Below are positions 12,378 to 23,129 of a DNA stretch of 64,000 nucleotides, piece after piece. Source of the stretch: Phaseolus vulgaris (taxonomy: Eukaryota; Streptophyta; Magnoliopsida; Fabales; Fabaceae); assembly GCF_000499845.2 (NCBI RefSeq), contig NC_023754.2:8501335-8565334 (forward strand). Direction: 5' to 3'. The translations under genes and the position numbers were made by a program. Position 1 is the stretch's first letter; every line of letters starts with the position of its first letter. Under the pieces are notes generated by a model that had not been told where the DNA came from, searched no databases, and saw only the letters and a program-made list of their open reading frames with translations.

Positions 12378-12572
12378 AAGCATTTACAAATGCGGCTAAA
12401 CGTAAAAACCGCATTTGTAAATCAAGTGCTTTGATTTACAAATGCGGATGTGTGTATAGCCGCATTTGTAAATCAAATTAATTTAAAAAATGCCACCGCG
12501 TTTTTTACGAATGCATTTAAGCGCAAAGCCGCACTAAATAAAGAGTGCTCTTTTCTTCATTTTGCACTAGTG
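12378..12572. repeat. Right terminal and subterminal repeat block of CACTA A
   Basis: Inverted pairs of acaaatgcgg/ccgcatttgt occur at 12386-12418 and 12434-12474, followed by diverged copies and the terminal sequence ending in cactagtg. They are the same motifs as in the left block, which confirms that both ends belong to one element. Confidence 0.85.
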
Positions 12573-12575
12573 ATT

Positions 12576-13545
12576 TTTCTTTAAATTTTATAATTAATTT
12601 TAGGATTTATAATTAGTATTGTTTTAGTTAATATTATTTTAGTTATATAATTAATATTAGGATTTATAATTAATATTATTTTAATTATATAATTAATATT
12701 AGGGTTTATAATCAATATTATTTTAGTTATATAATTAAGATTAATAAAATTTAATAATTAATATTAAGATTTATTAATATTATTTATTACTATGTACTAT
12801 ATATTAAGAATTAATATTTCAATTTTGTTGTAGATGGGAGTTGCACCAAGTCCATTAACAAAATTTTATAATTAATATTAGAGTTTATAATTAATATTAT
12901 TTTATTTATATAACTAATATGAATGAAATTTTAGTTTTATAATTAATATTTTATTTATATTATTATTTAAATTATTAATTTGATTATTAATTGTAATTTT
13001 TATAATTTAGAGCTGATTATTTTTTTAACTACATTTATAATTAGAATTGTTTATTTGTTGAATTGCATAATTATAATTAGAATGGCTAACTTTTCTTTTA
13101 ATTTCATGTATATTTACAATTCTTTAATACATGTTTGTATTGAATGCGGGGATGCTCGAACCTCGACAAATTGTTAGATTTTGGATTGAGAGGATCTTTA
13201 GTTTTTTGTTTGAGATTTAATAAATGTATTTGTCCACTACTCCAATTATAATTTTTTTAAAATATTTTATAAAAAGATGAGGAGGTTGTAGTCACACTAA
13301 ATGCATTGAGTATTGAATTGTCTAGTTGGACATTTTGGAAAGAGCAATAACTTTTTATTAGTTCATTAGTACATAACTTGTAATGTACATCTCATATATT
13401 TTCCGTTATTTTGGTCAAGTTCATTTTGTGTTGTTCTTCCCGTGCATATTTGACTGTGGAGATTTCGTGTCACCACTTTCATTTTGTGCCAATTGAAGAC
13501 CAATGGGAAATGTTGCTGAAATTTCGTACAATATAAGGGATGATA
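12576..13545. repeat. AT-rich tandem-like repeat and gene-free flank
   Basis: From 12586 to about 12960 a block close to ttataattaatattatttta recurs roughly every 40 bases, giving a degenerate AT-rich tandem repeat. The rest, to 13545, has no supportable gene. The short frames here are chance openings in AT-rich DNA. Confidence 0.6.
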
Positions 13546-14797
13546 CATTAGTGCAGAAATGGCATTTTACACCGGTCCTGCCACCTATGTAGATGTGGAC
13601 ATTGTAAAATGTGAATTACATATAACACTGGTTGCTCAACCGGTGTTATATGTGGCCTTATATTACATCGATTACTTGAGCCAACCGATGTAATATATGG
13701 GCTTAAATATGTAGTTGGTATGCCCCTAAATTACACCAGTTATGATTTATGAATGAGGCCCATATTACACCGGTTATGAGTTATAAATGAGGTCCATATT
13801 ACAAGGGTATACAGGGCCAATTTTGAGTTATGAATGAGGCCCATATTACACCGGTTATGATCATAACCGGTGTAAAATGTGCCTCTAGAGCTCATTTTTT
13901 GAGTGAATTGAGCCCCATATAACACCGGTTATGGTCATAACAGGTGTAAAATGTGCTAGTTTTTTTTTATAAATTTAATAAAATACTCTTTCACCCAAAT
14001 TTATAAACCTATAAATATAATAAAACCAGAATATAAAGATTTCTGTTGAAACTAATCAAAATTGTATAATTTACATCTAATGAAAATGTACATATGTTAG
14101 AAAGTAACAAATCATTGCATGTTTTGATTCCTAACTTGTAGAAAGTACTTGGCCCATTCCTAACGGATTTCTTCAAGATTTTTTGTGCATAGTGGCTTAG
14201 AATCTTCAAAAAGCTGAGAAATTATAAGAGTATATATTAGTGTTCAATTTAACTTTAATTATCCAAAATGAGAAGTTAAAGCATTTAAAATCACATAATA
14301 CCTTCTCCCAAGAGTCTATAATCCTCAGACGTGCTATGGTCCACATCAATGCATTACATAGTAACCACATTCAAAGTTCCCTTGTTGCTTATTTCACTAT
14401 TATGAAATATAAGTAACAATTAATTTAATTGAACTAAAAAAAAAGTAAAACTTAATAGTTTTAATGAAGAAGTGAATAACCTTAGGATAAATCCAATGTA
14501 GATTTTGTGATGAATCAACCAGTGTAATATACCACGATCTCACTTAAGTTTGTTTTAAACTTGTTTTTGTTGAGTTTGGTATATTACACCGGTTAAGCCA
14601 TCTATTCGGTGTAATATACCATGCTAACACCAAAAAAAAAAGATTAAGTCTTAAAGAAGTATATTACATCGGTTAGAGGGCTTAACCGGTGTAATATGTA
14701 CCAAATATTTACAAAATTGTCACTGTGTTTTTCTTTACACCGGTTCTCATTTGACCAACCTAAAATGTCATTGTAGTATGCCATTTCTGTACTAGTG
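13546..14797. mobile_element. Non-autonomous CACTA element (1252 bp)
   Basis: The left end reads cattagtgcagaaatggc and the right end gccatttctgtactagtg, imperfect inverses of each other that start near-CACTA. Both are flanked by the 3-bp repeat ATA (13543-13545 and 14798-14800). Both ends carry many copies of ttacaccggttatga or its inverse. There is a perfect 30-bp palindrome at 13846-13875 and a near copy at 13921-13950. The middle has no coding sequence. Its terminal 16 bases resemble those of CACTA A although its subterminal motif is different. It could have been moved by a related transposase; this is inference. Confidence 0.88.
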
Positions 14798-16744
14798 ATA
14801 ATTAAAGTGTATGTATTTTTCAATTATAATAAAAGTGAATATTCTCGATTGGGATAGGTTCATACCTTTAATAAAAAAAAACATGAGATTTTATATGCAT
14901 TAGTCAACACCTCAATGACCATCACATAACATACACATGAATCGAGATTGGATTAATTTAGTCCACATCAGTGGTGAGTGGGATATGTAAATTACTGTGG
15001 CAAGGGGCCAAAAATCCTTGATGTAAATGAATTAAGCTAAAATAAATTTCACTCTTTTTACTCGGTAAGAGTACGACTCAACTATAGTACAACCGAGAGT
15101 TGTTGTATTCATAGGGAATTAATGATATAAAATTATATTTTATCTTTTATAATGAAGTGAAATGTTAATTGGAGATGGTTTGCATTTACAACAACAATAG
15201 TAATAGTAATGCTAATAATAGTAATATCTAAATAAATATTTAAATCGAGAGGTGAAATGTCAAATTAATTAATGAAACAGAGAGATGTCAATATAACTCA
15301 AATGTTGGAATTGGAATAACCGTGTGACTTTTCTTTGTTATTGTTATTGATAAATGCAATGTTTTATTCAAAATCCTTGTTCTTGTTTTGGCGAAACCAA
15401 ACTAATTCCTCGCACAAGGTTATTTAGAGTAATAAGCCATTGTTATGATATTAGCTTTGCGTTAAGATGGAACCGTTCACCATGGTCTCAACTCCGCATT
15501 CTGCGACCATTGAGTCCTATACCTTACTGGATAGGGTTCAGAAACATGAAATCAATTTCCGATTTCATTCATGACCTATGGACAATCAATGGTCGTTCTT
15601 CACCAATGAGCATTAAGCACACTATGAAACCTAAGGAAATTGAATACAAAAGAGAAAAATGTATCTATAAAAAACAATAATTACAAAATTATCACAGTGT
15701 CATCCAGTCCCAACAAAGTATATTTAGCCACTCATATTAAGATCTTACATTAATTTTTAGGCTTGAATTGTGTAATGATTTTTTGTCTTTTTGGTTTTAG
15801 AAATTCTCTCAAGTATCTCTTTTCTCTTGCTCTCACTCTTTAGTTTAGAAGCCTTATACATAACTATAAGGTTTGATAACCTCCTTCTTAGCACCATTCT
15901 TCTACAACACCCATTATCCCAAATCCATTTTTGACCCATTTTTTATCCTATCTTCCGCTGCCACGTCTTCTCCATTCAATAAAATCATTCAAAATCGAAG
16001 AAATTTAGCAAATGAGAACTCCATCATCTTAATACCCTATTGATACTTTGGATGTTAACCCAATGTCCTTATTTATAGATTTTAGAATTAGGATTCAAAG
16101 GGATCATGGGGATTGAAAATTTGCTCACGTGCGGGTCAAGCTACTCACTTGATTAACTTTCTTCATTTTTAAACAATCCTTTTTGGCTTCAATCCTTAAT
16201 ATTTGGCTTTTGAGGATTCCAAAGTAAGATATTTGTTAGGTATTAGCTTCATATTCTTTCAATATCTACCAAATCTCGGTTATGAGTTAAGGTTGGATTG
16301 GCTTCAGATCCAAGGTAAATCTTCCAAGTCCCAACTTTGGTGTTGTTAGCCTTGAGCCCTTCCTGAGTGAAAATGAGCTTTCTTCATGATTAAGTACTTG
16401 ATTCATTAAGCCCTTTGTCATTCACCCAACGATTCTATCTTTGTAATCTTCAATTATTTTGGGCTTAATTCGCTTAGTGGATGGAGAGGCGCTTAGCATT
16501 TTGGTATTTTTCATTTTGCTGAGCCTTTCTCCCTCTGCTAGGCGAATTTTCTTCTGATGCTCATCCTTGATTATTGGTTTTTGTGCATAATCTTCATTAG
16601 TTTCCTTCTTTTCTTCATGTTCTTCATATGCAGCTTGAGTTGGAGTGTTTTGGCATGCTCCTTGATGATAATTGTTCTCATTCTTTCTATTTTAGATGCC
16701 TTTTAACCTATGAATTCAGCTATCATTATACACTTATCAATGCG
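14798..16744. other. Gene-free interval of unassigned origin
   Basis: A 108-codon open frame on the plus strand (15354-15680) contains no domain I recognise and has no gene-like context, so it is not called as a gene. The stretch 15340-15660 is less AT-rich than its surroundings and could be part of an unidentified repeat. The segment 16430-16620 contains a short repeated phrase around gcttag and gaggcgctt. Nothing else is supportable. Confidence 0.4.
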
Positions 16745-18423
16745 TGATGATTAACAACAAAGGAGTAGAAGAATATATACAATTTGTGAAATGTAATGCA
16801 ATAATACTGGTGATGGAGTAAAGTTTAGGTGTCCGTGATGTTAACAGAATCAGAGAGCACCTTCTATGTGATGGATTTATATGATCTTATACAACTTGGA
16901 CATGACATGGTGAATCATTACATTTACCAAGTGTGTCTGTATCCCAAGAATATGCTCTTTCTACCATGGATTATGCAGTTAATGATGATCGATAGGAGGA
17001 CATGATTCGTGATGTTGGGGCTGACTCTTTTACAGAAGCGCATGGATATGGAAGTATGTCAAGCGATGTCGAGACTCATTTTTATCCTAAATCAACTAAC
17101 TTAACATGGTTGTCGATAATGTAAGATTGATGAATTTGAAGCAATTAATGGATGGACTGATAAAAGCTTCAGATAATTGCTTTTGTTGTTGAAGGAAATG
17201 CTTACGGGGGAAATACTCTACCTGATCGTAATTATAAGGCTAAAAAGATTCTTTGTCCAATAGGTATGAAGTATAAAAAGATACATGCATGTCGTATTGA
17301 TTGCATATTATACATGAAGGAGTTTGAATTCTTGAAGAAGTGTTTGAGGTGTGGGTTATGAGTTTATAAGTTGAAAGACAAAGATGAAGATAATATTCAA
17401 GAGATGATAAAGCATGTCCCCCCAATGAAGATGTTGTGGTATCTGATCATTCCAAGGATTAAGTGTTTGTTTGCAAACCCAAATGATACTAAATATCTTA
17501 GATGGCATGCAAATGAGAGGAGATGCGATGACATGTATTGCCATCCAACTGATTTTATTCAATGGAAGAAATTTGATGAAGAGATTCTTGAGTTTGGTAA
17601 AGAGTCAAGAAATATTTGACCTAGTTTAGCTACAGATGGAATGAATTCATTAGTAATTTAAGTATGAACCACAATTCATGGCTTGTTTTACTAGTTATTT
17701 ACATCTTACCTCTTGGATTGTACATAAAGAAAAAATACATGATGTTGTTGTTGATATCCATTTCAATATAGCTAGGAAAGGACATAAGTGTTTATTTAAG
17801 TCTCCTCATTGAAGATATAAAGTTGTGGTGGGATCATGGTGTTGAAGTCTTTAACGTACTTGCTAAGGAAACTAATGACTTTCCTACACATGGGAACTTG
17901 TCAAGGTATAATGCCAAGGGTCATAAAGCATGTCCAATATGGGAAGAAGACACCACTTCTCAACAATTGAAACATGGAAGGAAGAAAATATATCTTTGAG
18001 ATAAGATATTTCTTAGAAGTCATCATCCTTACTAGAGGTTAAAAAAAGCCTTTAATGGACAACAAGAAAATGATAATCCACCAACTCCATTGATTGGTGT
18101 TGAGATTTACGAAAAGGTAAATAACATACACCATAAATTCGGAAAGTTGAAAAAGAAATCATTTGTGACAAACGTATGGAAGAAATATCAATCTTATTTG
18201 ATCTTCCGTATTGGTAAAAGTTAGAAGTCAAACTTTGTATTGGCATAATGCATATGGAAAAGAATATGTGTGATAACTTAATTGGTACACTTTTTAATAT
18301 TAACGGAAAGACGAAGGATGATCTAAATTCTCATTTGGATTTGATTGACATCAATATACGAGTCAAGTTGCCACCAATACAGGTGGGTAAGCAGACATAT
18401 TTGCCCACAACCTGTTACACTAT
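16745..18423 (+). pseudogene. TNP2 transposase pseudogene B, 5' part (interrupted by a retrotransposon)
   Basis: This is a second TNP2-like sequence on the plus strand, related to the one in CACTA A. It starts with a transposase-associated segment (NNKGVEEYIQF) and passes through EHLLCDGFI, a stop, YTTWT, another stop, AHGYGSMSSD, then IPRIKCLFANPNDTKYLRWH and MEKNMCDNLIGTLFNINGK. It carries many stops and frameshifts. It ends within PTTCYT, exactly at the ACTAT target duplication of the retrotransposon at 18424. The frame resumes after the element at 29924 without loss of a base. No CACTA ends were found around it. Confidence 0.85.
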
Positions 18424-19287
18424 TGATCCTGCCTGTTGACCGGGACGCAAGAACCTTGCCTCGTCAAACCTGGATCGACTTCTGCGCCGTGTTAGCCTCC
18501 GTCCTTCACCGTGATTCACCTCAAGAACCTGCAAAAGACAGAACGGCGCCGCTGCGGCCGATCACGCTCCAACGCCCAAGTCAGCGACTGAACCACCAAA
18601 TACTAAGAGAAAACTTAAGAACTCTAAGGAACCGTGCAAAATTCTCTCTCAGCGTACTCAAGTTCTCGCAAGCGTAAAGAAATAATCTAAACGTGTGTAC
18701 CTCAGAAGTCCGTTAGAATCTCTTATATACCGGTGCACTTTCTCTCTCCCGACAGTTACACATCTGGACACGTGGCTCGCATCCAGCTGTACACGTGTCA
18801 CCATCTGGAGCATCCTTGACTTGGGCGCCACTTCTTACTCTTCAGGCTTTTGGCTAAGTTACTTATGCATGAAACAACTCAGTGCATAGCTGCCTTGGAG
18901 CGTGATCTCTTTTGAGTGGCGAGTTCGGGTGCCTTCGTACACACCTTCCCTGTGGTCTCGCCGGCCGCCTTCATGATCTACTTTACTTGCTTCACCGTGT
19001 ATGTTCAGGTAAGCTGCCTCCCGACCTCATCATCTGGCTAGCTAGGAAATGACCATCTGACTTCGTCTTCGGCGATGTCCTTGTTTCGGCGATCTCTAAC
19101 CACTAGGTCGTCTGGGTTCGCATCCGACGACTTCATCTCAACACGAGCCCGGAGCACGCCAACTTAATAATTGGCGACCACACGAGCCCCCCGACTTCCT
19201 TCCCTTCTGCCAGCCATGGGCCCTGCTCAACACGCCTACATAATAGCTCGCTGCCACGTCATCACTTTCGACTACCAGGACGGTACA
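18424..19287 (-). repeat. 3' LTR of Tat element 2
   Basis: The repeat starts TGATCC and ends GGTACA on the plus strand. It retains a 10-bp segment (cacgcctaca) near 19230 that the right LTR lacks, and it has a single copy of the 17-bp unit cggcgatgtccttgttt where the right LTR has two. On the minus strand a TATATAAG box lies at about 18722-18729. Confidence 0.95.
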
Positions 19288-19948
19288 CAAGCTCCCCAGT
19301 CTTAAGCGAAGACTTGTCCAGCGAAAAGACTAAAGAAGTCACGTCACTACCGATCTACGTGGCGCTGGCGCAGAATTCCAAACGTTCGTACTTTCTGCTT
19401 TCCTGACGCTCCACCAAACACTTTTCCAATCGCTCGACACGTGGCTTCATCAACGGTCATCTTTAGCTGTCGTTTACGCTTCCAAAAATCGTTTGAAAAA
19501 CCCTTAAACCTATTTCATTTCTACTGTTCCATCATCTCTTTGCCTTCTCAAACGCTCTGAGTTTCCTCTGCAAACCCACGACGCTCTTCAACTCTCTCAA
19601 TCCCCAACTCCCTTCAGCGTTTGTCTGATCATCGAAAGGTACTTCTTTTACTTCCTCTGTTGATATTTGCTGCATTTTAACCGATTCGCATCATCCATTA
19701 ACTATCTGGTGCATACGTTGTGGGTTGTTTCTTCTTCTCTCCCCTTTTCGTAACTTAGGGCTTCGTCTTCCATTACTTTCATCACAACGAACTTTCGTTC
19801 GTTCGTTTTCATCCTACGCTCACAATAGAGTCGACCTCAGCAACCTTCGCTCATCTTTCGTTTCGAGCGAGAACTGCTAACTGAGCTCGACATCGCCCCT
19901 GCCCAGCTTCACCCTAACAGCTGAGCGTTCGTAAGGGCGTTCCAGATT
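19288..19948. other. Polypurine tract and leader of the antisense gene, element 2
   Basis: Read on the minus strand, 19303-19288 is actggggagcttg directly before the 3' LTR, the polypurine tract. The rest is the plus-strand upstream region of the antisense gene. It is pyrimidine-rich and has no clear open frame. The roughly 110 N-terminal codons seen in the copy at 2449-2120 have no clear counterpart here, so the gene start is lost or diverged. A short piece at about 19850-19920 (ELLTELDIAPAQLHPNS) still matches, in the same frame as the next block, but is followed by TGA. Confidence 0.7.
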
Positions 19949-22033
19949 ATGTGCGCACACCTAGGACTGCCAGCGTCGGTGGACGTTTTTCTCTTCCTCT
20001 TTGAAGCTAAAAATCCAGGAGACCGCCTCTGGATTAGCTTGAACGGGATCGCTGGGAGATCGATCCTTTCCATCTTTCAGCAATCTTACAAAGATTGGAA
20101 GGGAAAATTTGTGAAGGTGTGCGCCAACGACCAAGATCCCTCTCTGCTCGACGGCTTCCCCTTGTACTGGGTGCACAAGGGGAACAAGGACACCAAAGAG
20201 AGCTTCAGGAGGCCCAGAAGTCTCGACAACATGGGCGAGTTGGACAGGGACCTCTGCCTTTTCTGGAGGAGCGTAGCAGCTGCCAACATAACCTTTCCCA
20301 CCTCCTCCATAATTTTCTTCGAGTTCTTCGAGGACCAACTCGGAGCTCACATAGGTTAGCGCTTACCTCAACATCTGGGTTTTTGTCTTGTGCTGCATCT
20401 CTGTTATTTGTTGTTGGGCGTTCTGCTCGCTACGCACTAGACTTGGTTTTTATTTCTTGCACCATTTGTTTAACTCGTTTGCACATGTACTCATATACTT
20501 TACTTTGTCTTTGAGCTTACTTGTATGCTTTTGCTCTGTGCAGATCTCATGCTGGGCAAAGGCAAGCTAGCTGAATTGAGGGCGCTCGCCCGCACCCACA
20601 AATTGGCATCGGGGTCTCAAACCGTGCCAAACTCAGTGGTGGAAATCGCCGCTGCCCAAGGCAGATCGCCCCCCAAAGGCTCGACTCCTCCAGAAGCTCT
20701 GCCCGCTCCTCAACGAAAGAAACTCATCTTGAGGAAACCAAAGAGGAAAACTCCTCAAGTGGTCCAAGAAGATGAAGAAGAGGACGATGAGGCAACAGAG
20801 GATGGCCTTATCACCAAAAGGAGAAGGGTGGCGCCTCCTTCACCATCTGTTCCACCTGCCCTTCCAACGCCAACACCACCTTCTCCCCCAGCTCCAACAC
20901 AAACACCACCTTCTCCCCCAGCTCCAACGCCGCCAGTCCAAGCAGTGCCCTTGGCGGCTGCACTTCCTGCGGTTGAGGCCAACGAGCCCAACTTCATGGA
21001 GAACCCTCCGAGCGCCTCCACGCCATTCGTATCCGCTGGAGAGGGTCCTCCCTCAACAGCCTCAATCGCCGAAGCTGCGCTAGGTGGGGACGAAGGCGCT
21101 CATAACTCGCCGATAATCATCACCGAATCCCCTACATCACCACCACGCCAAGAAGCCCAAACTCAACCAATCCAAGAGGGCGGTGGTGAGAGCCAGCACC
21201 AGGCTCCTTCAGCGCCTCCACCAACAACGGTTGCAAGCCTTCCCCTCGCGGTTAAAAGGATCTGGGGACCCTTCACAGCCAAACTCAGAATGATGGCAGA
21301 GGACCTCCCCTCCATCATAACAAAAGTTGTGGAGAGCTCCAGCAAAAAACTTCAGGATGACATCTCCGTGCTCCAAGAGGAGAATCGCCTAATAAGGATC
21401 GAGGCGGAGAAGTTGTCTTGCAACCTTATGATGGCAGAGATCGATCATTCGAGAGTGGAGGACGCCATGAGCACTGAGCTGAGGGTGGCGCGTAAGGAGG
21501 CCACCGATCTACGCTAGAAGGTGCACCTCCTAGCTCAAGAGAAAATTGAGCTGGAGAGCAAACTGGTTCCCTACCGTCTCAAGGTGGCTGACCTGGAGGC
21601 ATCGATCAAAGCAGATGCAGCCAAGGTAGAGAGCCTCGAGAAGAGGTCAGTAGATCGGGAGGTCCTCTTAGGAAAAGTTGAGAAAGAGAGGGATGACACC
21701 GTGGCTAAGCTCACCTAAGCCAGAAAGGAGAATGAAAAGATCGCTGCAAAGCTGGCTCGGGCGCAGGAGGAAAACAAGAAGGTTGCTGAAGACCTCATTC
21801 AAGCTCATGAGAAAACTGAAGAACTAAAGAAACGAGCTGATGAGCTAGAACGGCAAACCGAGGGGCTCAAAAAGCAAAATGAAGAGCTCGAGCTGAGCTC
21901 CGCCCAAGTCCTCGCTGCTGGGTTTGACACCGCCCTGAAGCAATTTGCCTGCCAGTACCCTGATCTGGACCTCTCCATGGTGTCACTAAATAACGAAGTG
22001 GTGGATGGGAAGATCGTTCCTTCTGAAGATTAG
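19949..22033 (+). pseudogene. Antisense coiled-coil gene of Tat element 2, spliced, with in-frame stops
   Basis: Exon 1 is readable from about 19862 to 20355 and exon 2 from 20544 to 22033. The intron 20356-20543 starts GTTAGC and ends CTGTGCAG, and the junction keeps the frame (His-Ile-Asp-Leu-Met). The first exon has FLFLFEAKNPGDRLWISLNG and FPLYWVHKG, matching the putative gypsy type transposon family. Exon 2 has a basic stretch, a Pro-rich linker with repeated PTPPSPPAPTQ-type units (about 20865-20940) and a long coiled coil ending DLDLSMVSLNNEVVDGKI. In-frame stops lie at about 19921 (TGA, at the conserved Trp position), 21515 (TAG, probably a former Gln) and 21716 (TAA, probably a former Gln). 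The gene is opposite to gag-pol and its function is unknown. The intron position matches that of the copy at 186-2449. Confidence 0.82.
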
Positions 22034-23129
22034 CTGCTTCCCTCCATCACTTATTCATCTGTTTTTCTCTTGCACAAACTCACTTGTAATAACTTTCCTT
22101 TTTTGTATATGTATTTCGAACTGATACCACTTTGTTATGAAGTTTTCTGCTTCTTCATATAATCTCTCTGTTAGCTTTATTTCTTCTTGTACAAATCGCT
22201 TAAATGAAATTGACTTAGCAATTCTGCGAGCGCAACTGTTCACTAACTGCTTCAAACTATCAACTTTCGAACGATAGCATTCTAATAACTTGTGAACTTA
22301 AGGCAATCGAGCTTCAGCGTGAAACTATTTACCAAACATGCCATAGTTCACCTGATCTGCTCCATCAAATGGGCCCTTTCTCATGCCATCGCCTAGACTT
22401 CTTCTGATCGCCAGAGGGTCTTGGCGATGTATGCTTCCTCCTGCCTTCACAATTTTGGCTATTGTTCCCTCATCTGGGGGTAGAGGCACCTTTCGGATCC
22501 TTCTCTACCTCCCTGAGCTTCAGAACGAGGAACTGGGTGGTTGGGCGTTCTCTTCGAACCTACCTTAGCCACCCTCTGAACTTCTTCCACCCTTTACACC
22601 ATACCTGAACTCGTTCAGGACGAGAAGGATTTTATCTTGCCTGAACTCGCTCGACGGCGAGAAGGTCTTTAGCTCGCCTGAACTCGCTCGACGGCTAGAA
22701 GGCCTTTAACTCGTGCCTCTACATTGCCCCAGGGGCTACATCTTCTCTCCCCTGGAGGCACTGAGGACTTTTTACTGGTGCCTCTACATTGCCCGGGGCT
22801 ACATCTTCTCTCCCCTGAAGGCACTGAGGACTTTTCACTCTTTCTCGCCTCAGAACGCGCGAGGGCGTTGAGGTCTTTTAACTGGTGCCTCCGATCGCCG
22901 AAAGACAATGAGGACTTTTAAAACTTTAACTGATGCCATTAATCGCCGAAAAGCGATAGGGACTTAAAAAATTTTAGAAAGCATGCAACATAACTTCAAC
23001 TCACCTTAAATCACATATAAGTGACAAGGTCTTTCTTCAAAACTCTTAGGGAAAAAAGAGTGCCCCCTTCAAACTGTTTTAACAGAAACATTGCAAATCT
23101 CTTCGTGTTTGTTTTTACTTACAAAGTTT
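22034..23129. repeat. Spacer between pol and antisense gene, with internal tandem repeats
   Basis: This is where the 3' ends of the two convergent genes meet. From about 22600 to 22700 a unit near cctgaactcgctcgacggcg occurs three times. From about 22713 to 22855 a 76-bp unit starting gtgcctctacattgcccc and ending actgaggacttttt occurs twice, followed by diverged copies. No coding sequence is supported. The repeats could serve as transcript-end or spacing sequence, but this is speculation. Confidence 0.65.

Larger units (their letters stand above)
5054..12572 (-). mobile_element. CACTA (En/Spm) transposon A, complete ends, decayed genes
   Basis: The left end reads CACTAGCGCAGAAATG and the right end is its imperfect inverse (cattttgcactagtg). 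Both are flanked by the 3-bp direct repeat ATT (5051-5053 and 12573-12575), the duplication length typical of CACTA elements. About 370 bp at the left and 200 bp at the right are packed with copies of acaaatgcggct in both orientations. The interior carries two gene regions on the minus strand: TNP2 (8640-11560) and a TNPA/Ptta-like gene with a Ulp1-type domain (5760-8486). Both have stops and frameshifts, so this copy is probably not autonomous now. Length is about 7.5 kb. Confidence 0.92.

Noticed and set aside
15354..15680. A 108-codon plus-strand frame
   Set aside because: No recognisable domain, no gene-like flanks, and repeat-like surroundings.
19961..21345. Minus-strand frames opposite the antisense gene of element 2
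   Set aside because: Shadows of the plus-strand reading, which matches the other copy and has a consistent intron.
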